From Hippophae tibetana (taxonomy: Eukaryota > Streptophyta > Magnoliopsida > Rosales > Elaeagnaceae), in the NCBI GenBank assembly GCA_037013495.1, contig CM072811.1, positions 18,606,659 through 18,670,658 of the forward strand: 64,000 bases of DNA, in the 5' to 3' direction. Both the position numbers and the translations under genes were made by a program. Shown piece by piece: positions 1 through 11,139 of this stretch (positions within the stretch are counted from its first letter, which is position 1; each line of letters opens with the position of its first letter). A model generated the notes under the pieces. It ran no database searches and was not told the origin of the DNA. It was given only the letters and a program-made list of their open reading frames with translations.

Positions 1-144
1 GTATTAGATAAAAAAGAGAAAAGAAAAAAAATCTTTATGACTCTATCAGTGCTTACTAGTACTGACGACGTCTTACCTACCAATTTCGATGCCAATTTTG
101 ATGACCAACTTGACAATGTTACTTCTCTATTAATGAGTGCTTGA
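1..144 (+). CDS. Possible C-terminal tail of an unrecognised protein, cut by the window edge
   Basis: Frame 1 is open from the first base to a TGA at 142-144 (47 codons). It starts lysine-rich and ends acidic (DDVLPTNFDANFDDQLDN). The composition is less AT-biased than the surrounding DNA, which is the only argument that it is coding. I recognise no domain. It could be the last exon of a gene to the left or simply a chance open stretch in transposon debris. Confidence 0.18.
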   Translation, partial: VLDKKEKRKKIFMTLSVLTSTDDVLPTNFDANFDDQLDNVTSLLMSA

Positions 145-1571
145 AAAACACTATTATTTTGTGATTTATTTGTACATAAATTTAATAAATAGATTTGAAT
201 ATGTATGATTTTATTATTATTTAAGTAAATCTTTGTTTTCAGAATCACTAAGTATTTTTTATTTTTTTAGGTATTTTTAGGATCAATTCCATAAAGTGAT
301 AACACTTGAAGATTCATACCTAAAAACACTTATTTGCACCTTAAAAGAATAAAAGAACAATACATGTAAGGTTTATATGTGATCTAATCAATTGCAAAAG
401 GGTAAATATAAAAAGTGGAAACAAGCAACACGATTCATGACATGGATTACTAATTAAAATTAGGAAAACCACTACGTATTATAGGCCATGACGTTGATAA
501 ATGTTGGCCACGACACGCAATGATTTTTCTTTCACGATTCCATTTTCTCGTTAGCCTCAGTTATAAATATAACTCGTTTTCTTTTAGGTTATCAAATAAA
601 ATTATAGAATTTTTAGAAAACATACTTTTTTTGTTTAGTTTTTCTTTAGTTTCTTATACAAAATTTAAATTAGGTTTAATAAGAGGCAAGAAAAGGATAT
701 TTTTCAAGTCAGGTGATAGTAATTTGTTGCTATAATCTAGGAAATATTGGGAAGATTAATACATCTTTTGTAGAGCAGAACACATACTTCTATCTATCTT
801 TTGGGTATAAATCTAGTTTGTATTTTTATTTCTTTTCAATAAACAATATTATATTTCTTGAATTTGTTATAAATAATTTATTGATCATTCTTTATTTTTA
901 GCATATTTGGATGATTGTGATAATGAAATTTTAGTTACGTTGATATGTTTGTCTAAATTATTTAGGAGAATATTTTTAATTATTATTAAAAATAAATTAT
1001 TTTCTATTTCAAGATTTTTGAAATTTTATTATTGAAAAATACATTGAGGCATACTTTTCGTAATACATTTAAAATATGAAAATTAGGTTTTAATTTCATC
1101 AATCTAGATCTAATTTGAACAACTTTAATAAGAATTTAAATTGTCGGTCCGATCAAAGGTGTCAAGTTAGATGATTTGTTAATTTCTTACACGATAATCA
1201 TAATTTAATTAAATTAATGGATGGTCCAAGCGAAGCTATTAAGTTATCTAATTAATGATGAGTAGTGACTTGACCGATGACATTATTTATACATATAAGG
1301 AAAAATCAATAATTTGGAATTATATTTCAGTAACCTAATTGATGTTACTAAACATAGTCAACTAGCTAAATATCCCATTAATTCTCTATTGATTTATTAA
1401 TTGCATACCTACTTGTAATTTATGTCAACCAATCTATGTTTTGTCCTTTTATTATTTTTATCATTAGATTAATATTTTCAAAACCCAAATATGGTGATAT
1501 AATATTTAGGTTTATTTTTATGTTTGTTTTCAATATTTTTGTTCAATTAATTAAAACCATGTAGTTCCTCT
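145..1571. other. AT-rich DNA without a recognisable gene
   Basis: Only short chance frames occur here (for example 520-735). The text preceding the LTR relic at 1572 has the AT-rich look of an LTR body, including an 'aaggtgtc' block near 1157 also seen in the Athila-like LTRs, so part of it may be the upstream part of that LTR. I see no coding similarity on either strand. Confidence 0.4.
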
Positions 1572-1690
1572 TTTATCCGACCTTGGGAGTATATTTATGG
1601 CTTTTTATAAGTGATTTGTTCACTTGTGAGCATATTATAAATTTTACAAAATTTGACTATAAAGTTTTTGTGTATCATTTGTCCTCTTGA
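1572..1690 (+). repeat. Decayed 3' end of an Athila-like LTR with PBS-like sequence
   Basis: The block ttatccgaccttgggagtat followed about 25 bp later by tgttcacttgtgag matches, with changes, the block near the 3' end of the LTR at 14846-16691 (read on its minus strand: gatcgaccttgggagtat ... gtgcacttgcgag). About 30 bp further on, tttttgtgtatcatttgtcc at 1665-1684 lines up loosely with the Athila primer-binding region (tttttggcgccgttgccggg). The order and spacing support a plus-strand LTR end; identity is low. Confidence 0.4.
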
Positions 1691-2057
1691 ATTCTCTTAC
1701 CATTGAAGTTGCCATCCTTCTCTATGCTTCTTGGTTGTCTTCCTATAAGCATAATTGGGTTCTTTAGCCATCACCGTTGCTGTTTTATTTCCATGTCATT
1801 GTTGTCTCCCACGTCATTTTCGTCCCTTGTTCAACGTCATCCGGTCTTTGATTTGCTTCGAATTGGTTTTGTTTGTTCCCCTATTTAGATTTATTTATTT
1901 ATGTTTTTATCTTATAGCTTTTTTGAATCACATATCTAGATCAGATTAAAATACAAAAACAACATTTCATATATGTTTTACCTATAAAAAATAATGAGCC
2001 ACTTTTTATTATATATATATATATATTAAACAGTTCCTCTAGTCTTTTGCTTCCACT
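1691..2057. other. Intervening DNA, no gene supported
   Basis: A pyrimidine-rich stretch at 1690-1890 has 60-65-codon overlapping frames that match nothing I know. It could be a leader of the copia relic that follows. A short TA run lies near 2011-2027. Confidence 0.3.
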
Positions 2058-2674
2058 ATGTGTAAGGATCAAATTGATTCTTCGTCGGTGATTCTACTCA
2101 ATCCAATAATAAAGTTACTTCTTCCATGACTATCCATTATAATCTATCCTTCATTAATATTAAATTATAAGGTACTAATTATCATATTTGGTCCAAGATT
2201 TTGAAAATATGTATTACCAGTATGGAGAAAAAAAGATTACACTAATGGAAGAAAAGTTGACCCAAAAGAGGAGGATCAACTTATGATAAATGCGAAGCTA
2301 AAGACATTATGGTAAAATCATGGTTCATTAACTCTATGAATGACAAGTTGATGTCACACTTTATTTAGTGTGAAATTACAAAAAGTGGTTTGTGATACAG
2401 TAAGGAAAAGCTACCTTGATGTTTTTAACTCTTCACTGGTATATGAGTTGATAAAGATGTCCCTTCAATTTTGTCGGGGTGTTTGATCTCCTGCAAAGTA
2501 TTATAGTGAATTGAGAAATTAAGAAATTCAAAAAGCATACTATAGAGGATCACGTTTATATGTTTATGGTTGGTTTAGATATGGTTAGTAGTCGAGTTTT
2601 GGCTACTTCTCCTTTGCCCTACAAGAATCCTATTCTCAAGTCCAACATGAAGTATAGAGGCACGCCACCATAGG
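2058..2674 (+). pseudogene. Ty1/copia gag relic (UBN2-type), broken
   Basis: An ATG at 2058 opens a frame that soon breaks. Across shifted frames the order of copia Gag features is kept: a K-GTNYHIWSKILK motif (family consensus LxGxNYxxWK) near 2170-2210, a region ending in NDKLMSHFI near 2340-2370, and MVGLDMVSSRVLATSPLP near 2565-2620, which fits the FLxGLxxxFxxVRxxIL motif of copia Gag. Several stops and at least two frameshifts make it non-functional. The relic stops at 2674, exactly where an LTR begins, so the rest of the copia element was probably displaced or lost at that insertion. Confidence 0.6.
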
Positions 2675-4008
2675 TGATGATGACAATATCGACATTAGGT
2701 TAGCAATACCGATCTTCCAGATACTTTGGTATTATATTTGTAAAAATTTCGCAAGTGCACGAATCATTTTATAAAAAATAACAAGTATACTCCCAAATTC
2801 GATCTAAGGAAGGAATGTATGTGATTTTTAATTTATTATCAAACTTTTAAAAACAAAATTAAATCATAAATATCCTGTCACGATATTTTGATTTTTGTTT
2901 TATAATCTAATGACATAAAAAAATAAACATAGTTATGGATTCAATAAACAATAATGTAAATTTTTATCATTCATAAAAATGGAGTATTTATGGATATAAT
3001 AATTAAGTTAATTATGTGTTTTCATATTATTTAGGTTATCAAAGATATAAATTGATATTTTTTTGTTTTCTCTTTTTGGTATGAAAGTGTCCTTAGGCGG
3101 TGCCAAAATTATTTTATTTAATATTAATTAACTAATATCCTTAGGCACATCCTATTAATTAATTAAGTATTAAATTTTAGCTTTATTTCTAAGAAAATAG
3201 CAAACCATCTAATCACAGTTTTAGGCGGATTCAATTAATTATACTTTATTCAAGGTGTCCAAATTAAACCTAAGAATTTGATTATCCGAGTACTAACTTT
3301 AAGTTTTAAAACTATTACTGAAAATATGTTATCAATACATTTTCGAATAATAGTTATTATAATTTGTTTTTGAAATAAAGCTTCACTCTAACTACCGGAC
3401 GATTCTACCAACAAATAAAAGAACATTACTCTAAATCAGATCAGGTAATTAAACCTTAGAATCTAATATTCATATTTAAGTTTGTAATGAAAAATAATAT
3501 ATTTTTCTCTAACATCCTAAATATAAAATCTTGAATAAAAACAAAATCAATTTATTTTATAGAAATGTTTTACCTATTTAATATTTAGTAAGCATAACAA
3601 TGTTATAATTATATCATATTTACAAACAGCCAACCATGTTAAATTTAATCATATACAAATTAAACATAACATATAAGAATAAAACATAAAAAATAACTGT
3701 AAAAAATTCATTTTAAAATTATACATCAAAAGAATCATGATAGAACTTTGACTATTTTGACCCATTTTGTCCAATTTTTCCATTTTGTTTTACTTTCTTT
3801 CATTTTTTTCTCAACATATTTGTGATATATTGCTTCCAGTATTTTACTTCGAGTCTTTAAGTTATTTTTGAATGAAAATATATGAAAAAAATAAATACCC
3901 CTGATTACAAAAAGAAAAATTTATATAAAAATATGATAAAATCATACAAATATAAAATATTTAGTACATTAAATCATGGTAATTTCAATGATTTTTTAGC
4001 ACTCATCA
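2675..4008 (-). mobile_element. Athila-like LTR (minus strand), internally deleted relative
   Basis: Starts TGATGATGAC and ends GCACTCATCA. It is collinear with the solo LTR at 14846-16691 over most of its length: shared blocks include gatctaaggaaggaatgtatgtg, the aaggtgtcc block, and the end aaatcatggtaatttcaatg before the terminal TCATCA. It is about 500 bp shorter because the GC-rich segment corresponding to roughly 15870-16400 is missing; the junction falls near agaactttgac at 3745. Orientation is minus because the conserved U5-like block (read in reverse: gaccttgggagtat, cacttgcgag) lies at the low-coordinate end. No clean 5-bp target duplication is visible. Confidence 0.7.
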
Positions 4009-4027
4009 CAACCCCAACCATCTTCTT
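4009..4027 (-). promoter_or_regulatory. Polypurine-tract-like sequence next to the LTR
   Basis: Read on the minus strand, aagaagatggttggggttg directly precedes the LTR start TGATGAGTGC. This is where a polypurine tract for plus-strand DNA priming should lie, suggesting that the LTR at 2675-4008 is a 3' LTR with some internal sequence to its right rather than a solo LTR. Confidence 0.4.
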
Positions 4028-5039
4028 GTTTATCCCTTAGCAAGAGAAGCGATAAAAACTAAAAATTAAACTATCCTAAATCACTTCCGTGGATTGACAT
4101 AGTTACATTTAGCATATGCAATAAGCCGTTAAACCCCTAGGTTATTCTAGTGGACGAGTTTAAGTCTCGTGAGCATTTTTAGTAATGATACTCACAAATA
4201 TTAACAAAAAATGAAAACAAAGTAAAACAAATAAAATAAGAAGTTAACTAAAATTTAAAATAAAGTAAAAAGACTAAAATAAAATAAAAAAATATCCCAT
4301 GCTTATAATATCTTTTAAATTTCATAATTAAAATCTTAAGCATAGATTATTTCAAATTCCTAAAAATTCATGATTTATTGTAATAAATAGTTGAAAATCA
4401 TATCATATTTCATATGAAAAATGTATCAATTTAATTCCACCTAAACTTAGTGTCAAGAATCCAAATTTGGTTCGAATCTATTCCTCGCAAGTCAATACTC
4501 TCAAAAACACTGAATCTTATGGGTTCAAAAACTCATACTAATTTTATATGCGAAAAATTTGATGTATAGAAATGAATTCATATATGTATAAAGAAGAAAA
4601 GCTCAAAGTGTTAATTTAACGTTAATCTCATGAAAGGAATCAAATGTAAGGATTTATAAAATATTATACATTACTTTAATGCATCAATCAAATTCATCAA
4701 ATAAAAATATCAAGTAATATGCCTTTTAGAAAATGTAGGAAAATACAATGACTTCTCAAGGAATTACTTCCTATATTTTATTTTGCATTAAACCATTTCT
4801 CACAACTTTTTAGGCTTTTTGGGTCATAATATATAGATTATACTATTCATTTTCCTCTCTTTCTTTCTATTTCTTTCTTTCTCTTTCTTTCTCTTACATT
4901 CTTTTTTATAAGAGAATCCAATTTTTAGAGAGTGGACACTTTTTCTTCCTTACTAGCACTGGTGATATTTTTGGTAGAGGAGCTGCTTATAGTTAGTTGG
5001 TAGAAACTGTTACACTATCAATTTCTTCATTATTTCCTA
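4028..5039. other. AT-rich DNA with a CT microsatellite
   Basis: No reading frame of interest. If the neighbouring LTR is a 3' LTR, this is the untranslated 3' part of that element. A TTTC/CT-rich simple repeat occupies about 4852-4895. A short palindrome-like block, gacgagtttaagtctcgt, lies at about 4154-4171. Confidence 0.4.
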
Positions 5040-5728
5040 ATAATTGATAGGTGCCTTTCCTCTCAACATCCTTTCATTCCTCACGTCCTCCCACTAGGTA
5101 GAGGCACCACCCTTAAGCTTGTAAGCCACTAGCTTTACCTTCTTCTCCTCTGGTATCTCAGTGTAATCAAAGATGTTTTTGATAGTATCCAACCAGTCTA
5201 AAAACTCTTTCATATGAGAATGTCCATCAAAAGTAAGGAGATCGATGTTGAGCCTATAATCCTACTTCTCGTTGTGTTAGTTAGTATAATTGGCTCTCTT
5301 ATTGATGAATGTTTTGCGTGTCCATTCTGAGGTTCCTCCATCGAATCCATAGTTGCTAGGACTCAGTTTTAAGGGTGTTACAAATTCTTCATCAGATTTT
5401 GGATGAAACGACTACTTATGGGGAAAGTTGAATATGGGGTGTGATGATTTCTCAAGTGGCATGGATGTTGTTTCTCGAAGGATTTCCTTGCCACGAGATC
5501 AAAGGTATTTTTGAATGTCACTCGTCTAAGCTTAAATTTGAATGCTGGTTTACCGAAGTGAATGTTGAAGGTATTGCGACACTTCTTCAATCCATTATTG
5601 GAACCTACTTTCAAGACCAGCCATTGCAGTGCACAGATTCTTTGCATCATCACTACCATAACCAAGGGTTTGGTTACCAAACATCACAATTTGAGTTGCA
5701 GCACAAACTATACCTTTGAAATCAATTC
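5040..5728 (-). pseudogene. Ty3/gypsy gag relic, minus strand
   Basis: Read on the minus strand, 5040-5280 encodes across small breaks the gypsy Gag core: an IFDGHSHMKEFLDWLDTIKN-like stretch followed by KVKLVAYKLKGGAS, the usual sequence before the AxxWW motif. The same segment is repeated, diverged, at 14640-14840. The N-terminal part lies toward 5700 (an open minus-strand frame of 100 codons at 5378-5680) and shares its layout with 16960-17150. Pol is absent: the element is truncated at about 5040. The LTR at 5729-6060 abuts the Gag leader, as expected for the 5' LTR of a minus-strand element. Confidence 0.6.
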
Positions 5729-6060
5729 TGATGTAGCATATGTAGTGCCTTAAACATAAATTTTATTGTGGTGAAATAAAAGAACAATTTTTTGGTTGAA
5801 CTCAAAGTAATTCAGAAAACAAGCTTTATGAAACATAAATGGTAAGAGGAAAAAAACTATCCCCTCATTCGATGCTTTATGTGGGTTTTATAGGCATTTT
5901 GCCTATCTATCATCATGTGCCCACGAGGCCTAATGGCCACCATACGTGTGTGACATACAAACACAGCTCAAGTATTGGTGCCAAAAGTTATTATTTCTGT
6001 TACAAAAGAAAAAAGTCTAGTTTTAATCCTACTATTCATCTTCCCTCCTTATCTGCATCA
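5729..6060 (-). mobile_element. Short gypsy LTR (5' LTR of the minus-strand gag relic)
   Basis: Plus-strand boundaries are tgatgtagcat... and ...ctgcatca. It aligns with the LTR at 10813-11139 through tgatgtagcat, gaaataaaagaacaatt, ggttttatag, cctaatggccac (gcctaacggccatc in the other copy) and the terminal gcatca. Length is 332 bp against 327 bp for the other copy. Its high-coordinate edge directly touches the sulfate transporter relic. Confidence 0.6.
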
Positions 6061-6913
6061 GATGCCAATAATTTCTCATTTGATATCGATCATTCTATCC
6101 TTGCACATGTTGAAAAATAAGGAGTTGAAATTATGAGACACACAAATAAAGGAATCAACCCATCATTTATGCATAAATGTCTTTTAAGGGTGAAAATTGC
6201 ATGACAAGTAATAGAATTGGTGTTTTGGTTGGTATAGTAGCATTGATGAATGAAGTAGCAATAGGAAGGATGTTTGCTAGCATGAAGGACTATCAAGTTA
6301 CTGGAAATAAGGAAATGGTGGCATTAGAAGCTATGAATGGTATTGCTCTATGACAACATACTATATGGTAGCAAGTGTATTATCTAATTAGTAGTGTCCA
6401 TAGTTGGCTATCAAACTATAGTCTCAAGCATTGTGCTATCCTATTTTATATTCATTGTATTACAATTAATTATATCTATTTTCAAGTACAACCCAAAGGC
6501 TATTCTTTTTGCCATTATCATATATGTTATGATCAACCTAGATATGGAAAATTGATAAATTCAACATTTTGCGCTTGCACGAGAGCCTCTTTTGGTGTTG
6601 TATTTCATCTCTTGAGATAGAGTTTTTCATTGCTATTGTAATATACTTTGCCAAAATTCTCTTACAAATTAAAAGGCCATAGAGAACAATTGTTGAAAAG
6701 ATGTCTAGAACAATGAATAGTTTAAAAAAACATCCACCAATATCCTGATGCAACTTAGGTTCCCTACGTCTTGATTGTGAGAATTGGATATGATTTAAAC
6801 TTTTCCATCTCTAACTATGTTAAGGAGGGCATGCTCTTCAAACTAAAGGAAATTTTGGAAATATATATTAGTCAGTTTTGTACACCAAAGTCAGGGATTT
6901 TATCATCTTTTAT
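6061..6913 (+). pseudogene. Sulfate transporter (SULTR-like) processed pseudogene fragment
   Basis: Host-gene relic. In order, across several frameshifts and stops, it shows motifs of plant H+/sulfate symporters: GVEIMRHTNKGINPS (about 6123-6166), NEVAIGRMFASMKDYQ (6248-6295), GNKEMVALEAMNG (6301-6341), KYNPKAILF (6484-6510), IDKFNILRL (6551-6577), IAIVIYFAKILLQIKRP (6629-6680), NIHQYPDAT (6729-6755) and VLIVRI (6767-6784), the last being at the linker into the C-terminal STAS domain. These match the last transmembrane helices and the start of STAS. Their spacing fits uninterrupted cDNA, while plant SULTR genes are normally split into many exons, so a processed retrocopy is likely. Both the N-terminal half and most of STAS are missing. 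It is bounded exactly by a gypsy LTR on the left and a copia LTR on the right. Confidence 0.75.
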
Positions 6914-7214
6914 TGATGAACGTTAGGGTTTGGAAGAAGAGAAAATTAGAGAAGATGAACATAGTGAAGGAATGAATAATACCTATGAAAACTCGATTAA
7001 TTCACTGATTTTTTGCTACTTTAATAGTGACTACAACTTGTATGCTAAAATCTGTGTATATTATAAGAAATAACAACCATTTGTTAGTTGTAACAGGATA
7101 ACAACTTCCTATAACAACCTAACAGCAACCCTTAGAAGCTAAAATCGCTACAATAGACATATAGCACTCAAACTACACCACACAATTTAACTAACTCAAG
7201 CTAATCATGGTTTA
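6914..7214 (-). mobile_element. 3' LTR of a minus-strand copia element
   Basis: Its reverse complement matches the LTR at 26969-27275: it begins ttaaaccatgattagcttgag, contains gtgtggtgtagtttgagtgc, taggttgttataggaagttg and ccaaaccctaacgttc, and ends in atca. In the plus-strand copy, the same end is followed by an iMet primer-binding site. About 300 bp. The RNase H reading frame ends directly before it, so this is the 3' LTR. Confidence 0.7.
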
Positions 7215-8322
7215 AAATTTAACCTTGAACTTTGTTCTCAATTCTTGAAATCTTTGTGTAGGAAGAGGCTTAGTCAATATGTCTACAACTTGATCTTATG
7301 ATGGTATGTATTCTATCAATGGCTCTTTTCTCATCACCTTTTCTCTAACAAAGTAGAAATCAATTTCAGCATGCTTGGTTTTAGAGTGTAACATAGGATT
7401 GAGTGTAGGATGTCCTGCACTAACATTGTCGCAATACACAATAGGTTCATGTGTCTTTGCAACATGAAATTCAACTAGTATTTTCTTTATCCAAGCAATT
7501 TTTGTGACTACCTAAGCCAATGCTTGAAACTTAGCCTCTATTGAGGATCAAGAGACAACTCTGTGTTTGCCTGAACTCCATGAAACTAATGAGTTACCAA
7601 GATAGACATACAAACCACTATTGTTGTGCCTATCATTTGAACAAACTGCCCAATTTTTATCACAATACCCTTTGAGTTTTAGCTAGTAGATATTTGTAAC
7701 ACAACACCAAGATCTTGAGTTCCATAAAGATACTTTAGCAACCTCTTCACAGTAACCCAATGTACTGAGGTTGAACAATGCAAAAACTCACATTACTTGT
7801 TGAAAATATAATAGATGTCTGGCCTAGTTAGTGTACAATGATGCAATGCTCCCATAGTTGATCGGTAAAAAGTGTCATCACTCAGTAGCTTTTTGTCAGT
7901 TTTAGACAAAGTATTTTCATCTTTCATAGGTGTAAATGTAGACTTACACTCTTGTAATTGAAGTTTCTCAAGAAGCTAAATTATATATTTAGATTGACAT
8001 AAGTGGTAACTATCAATTGTTTATGTAGCCCCAATGCCAAGAAAATAATTGGGAGTCCCCAAGTCTTTTAAAGCAAACAAAGAATGAAGCTTTTCAATGG
8101 AAGTTTGAACTAAACTGTTGGTGTTCCTTGTAACTAGCAATCATCTTCATAGATGAGAAAAATAATGAGATCACTATCTTTGGCATAAAATGTCATAAAA
8201 TTACCAAAATTGGAGCTATTAAAACCCCACTCAAGAAAACTCTCACTAAGCTTCATAAACCAAGCTCTAAGAGCTTGTTTAAGACTATATAGAGCTTTCT
8301 TCAGCTTACAAGCATAATTGGG
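7215..8322 (-). pseudogene. Ty1/copia pol C-terminal part (RT end and RNase H), broken
   Basis: Read on the minus strand from 8322 down: KKALYSLKQALRAWFMKL (the RT motif KKALYGLKQAPRAW), then LIYEDD at about 8138-8155 in place of the usual YVDD box, then RNase H with SGLYVYLGNSLVSWSSGKH, SSIEAKFQALA and KTKHAEIDFYFVREKVM, and finally DILTKPLPTQRFQELRTKF next to the LTR. Stops and frameshifts occur throughout. Gag, protease, integrase and the first half of RT are missing because a TGATGA-type LTR cuts the element at 8323. Confidence 0.75.
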
Positions 8323-9510
8323 TGATGACTTTATGAAAGTAAAGTCATGAGTGCAATTTTATGCTTAATATTTATTTATTTTATTTAATAACTAGTATTT
8401 TTGGATTAAAAATAATAAAAAAATAACTTTATAGTGAAAAAGGGTGAAAATATATTTTTTGGAAAATTTCTAGAATTTTTATAGATTGTTTATGAATTTT
8501 TTAATGTATGACCAATTAGAAGATGCCACATGGATTACACGCAAGTATGGGAGCTGACCATGCATGCCATATGGATTCCACATAAGTAAAGAGTTCCAAT
8601 CACGCAATGTTATGTGTACTAGGTGATTGTAGAGTCATGTCATGTCAGAACGATGTTTGTTTCAAGTATCACTGCTTGGTCAATAGCCTTCCCTCATGTC
8701 GTCAAGAAATTCCTCCATTCCTTCCACCAACACACTATGTAATCCATAATTACGAATCACATCTTTCCATGTAGCACTAACTCAATGTTCACTGACCACA
8801 ACCAGTCAACTATGCCACATACCGTTCACTGATTGGATCCGTCTTATCCCTTGACATGTGTTGCATTTCCATTCACCAACGTTGTTAATTTTCTCTTCTT
8901 TCATATAAGCCCTTAACCAGAAGCTAGTATGACAGTCCAAATTCCACCCGAGCCTAATTCAACCCCCTAATTGCCCCATAAACCTTAATGAGCCAAACAT
9001 TACATTTTTTTTTAACAATTTTTAGAGTGAAAAAGAGATAAAAATATAGAAAAATTCAAAAAGAGATACACTTTTGGTAGAGATTCAAGAGGATATTGGT
9101 GCTACAATTCAAGAGATTGATTGTATTTCTTTTTCTTCTCTTTTCTTTATCAATTTTTATGTCTTTTTTTTATGAAAATTATGTGATTTATGAACAAAAT
9201 TATATCTAGTTAATTTGTTAATCTAGGGGTCTTATGAACCCAATTGTCTACATGTGATGGTATAATATTTTACACCAATTATGATTTGAATTTAATTATA
9301 TTATTTAATCTAATTTTCATACTATTAATTATTTAGCTAACAATTGATCTATATAAATAATTAAATAGATTTAAGAGAATTATTTAATTACTTGCTTTGA
9401 TTAAATAACATTCATAGTTTGTAAGAAAAGATGTATTACTTTTATGTATGTGATCCATAATTGATGAAATTAATGAGTAGCAAATAATTATTCTACTTAT
9501 TTTATCTCCC
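8323..9510 (+). mobile_element. TGATGA-type (Athila-like) LTR, plus strand, truncated at its 3' end
   Basis: It begins TGATGACTTTATGAAAGTAAAGTC, directly inside copia RT. It is the inverted relative of the LTR ending at 39777: shared blocks in order are the tgatgact start, ttaatatttatttattttatt, the pair ccacatggattac/ccacatggcaac, the leader ending in atcaatttttatg, ggtcttatgaaccc, gatggtataatatttta, and gtgatccataattgatgaa. Similarity fades at about 9510, before the expected U5 end, so the 3' part is lost. It is probably a remnant of an element that inserted into the copia copy. Confidence 0.65.
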
Positions 9511-10812
9511 TTTACTGCTTGACATATGTTTTGGTTATCGTGTTGGAACTCTCTTTTCTTCATTTCTCTCTCTTCATAGGATAGTCTTACAAGTTTTTCT
9601 ATCCTGCTATCTTACTATAAGTGAAATGAATTTAATAGTTACTTTGTTCTTTTTGGTTGACATGCAATTGTATTGAATTGATGTGTGGTTATTTTGACGT
9701 ATGCATTCCTTTGAGAATTTGTATGACTAAATTCTTATTTTGAATTTGAGAAAAACTTTTTATCTTAAATATTCCATAACTCTATGAATTTGTATGGATA
9801 TTTTGAGAAGTTTGTGTGGATTTCTTGTGTAGATGATTCAAATATCTCTAACAAGCTCTAGAATCCACTTTAGCATCTCTTTAGAAAAAATCCTAGATGC
9901 CACTTAGATAGAGAAAGGAATTAGGCTTTCTTTGGACCATTTGAACTTTTCAAGCCACCATTGTTTACTTGTCCTTAATGACCGCTTTTGAGCCATTTTG
10001 TTATCTCTTCATTTCCTTGCACCTGAATACTAGCTTAACACAAATGACTAATCCCTCTTATCTTCCACACTTTTATTTGAGTTTCTTTATTATTTTTGTT
10101 AAGCTTGTTTGCTTTGGGAATGTATGTCTACTCCATTGGTTAAAGAAAAATAAAAAGGAAGTTAAAAAGAAAAAGAAGGGTTGTTAGTGAATGAAGTTTA
10201 AATAGTGAAGGGAAAAGAACCTAAATTTGGGAATGTTCGTGTTTGAAATTTTGAGAAGAAAAGAGAAAAATAATCTAAGTTTAAGGGTTCACTATTTATG
10301 ATTTTGAACTCTTTGCTTTGGTACATTTGTGTATGGTCAATTAATGGCGTGTTTTAGCCTAAAAATAACTTTTCTCTACTTCCAATTCCTCATACTATCT
10401 TTTCACGCTTTGAGAGGCGTGTTGATTTCATCTAGGTTGGCACCTACATTAGTGGAGAGAGAGAGAGAGAGAAAGGCTAAATTTGGACTTATGAAGTTTG
10501 TTCTACTTGAGTAAATATTTCTATTTACTTGGTTCATATAAGCATATCCTAATGGTATATAGAGTACAAAAATTTAGCATAACACACACAGTGCATATTT
10601 TTTTTTAAGTTTCTAGGGTGCAATTTCCTCCAAGCTTAAAACACGTCATGCCATTTAGATAATACTCATCCCTTATAAGAATTTCATCACTTAGATTCCT
10701 AAGTAATATGAGATTTTTACAGTTTCTTGTATCATACACCCTCATTTAGGGAGCCTTATGTACTCATAAGAATGCAAGCCCTTATATACTAACTTGTAAT
10801 TGTACTTGTATA
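9511..10812 (+). other. Non-coding DNA, possibly the 3' untranslated part of an Athila-type element
   Basis: No protein similarity found. The style of 9940-10100 (ccatttgaacttttcaagcc ... cgcttttgagccattttg) resembles the long untranslated region before an Athila 3' LTR, but this is recalled resemblance, not alignment. A GA microsatellite sits at 10455-10473. The right edge is the gypsy LTR at 10813. Confidence 0.25.
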
Positions 10813-11139
10813 TGATGTAGCATGAAATTAGAACAAGAACAAGAATGGAAATTATACTTGTATTGAAATAAAAGAGCAATTCATCAGTTGTTCTTAGATA
10901 GGATTATAAAGCACTAAGTGAATGAAAATTGACAGAGGGAAAAATTGTGTGTGCATTGGCCAATGCTAGGTGTGGTTTTATAGCTGATATGCCTAACAGT
11001 TCCCATATGTCCCTTGGCACTCTTACGTTTGCACTCACATGCCCTTGTGTGCCTAACGGCCATCATGCGCTATGCACAACATGTTATTCTTGTTATTCTA
11101 TTACATCATTCTTGCTATTACAACATTCCATTTGCATCA
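10813..11139 (-). mobile_element. 3' LTR of the minus-strand gypsy element
   Basis: Plus-strand boundaries are tgatgtagcatg... and ...ttgcatca, 327 bp, paired by similarity with 5729-6060. On the minus strand the sequence just before it, tgaagaagggacta, is purine-rich and fits a polypurine tract directly upstream of the LTR start TGATGCAAATGG. The pol C-terminal region ends at about 11160, so this is the 3' LTR. Confidence 0.65.

Noticed and set aside
4852..4895. CT-rich microsatellite, also the GA run at 10455-10473 and TA runs at 42126-42142 and 42308-42336
   Set aside because: Ordinary simple repeats with no further signal.
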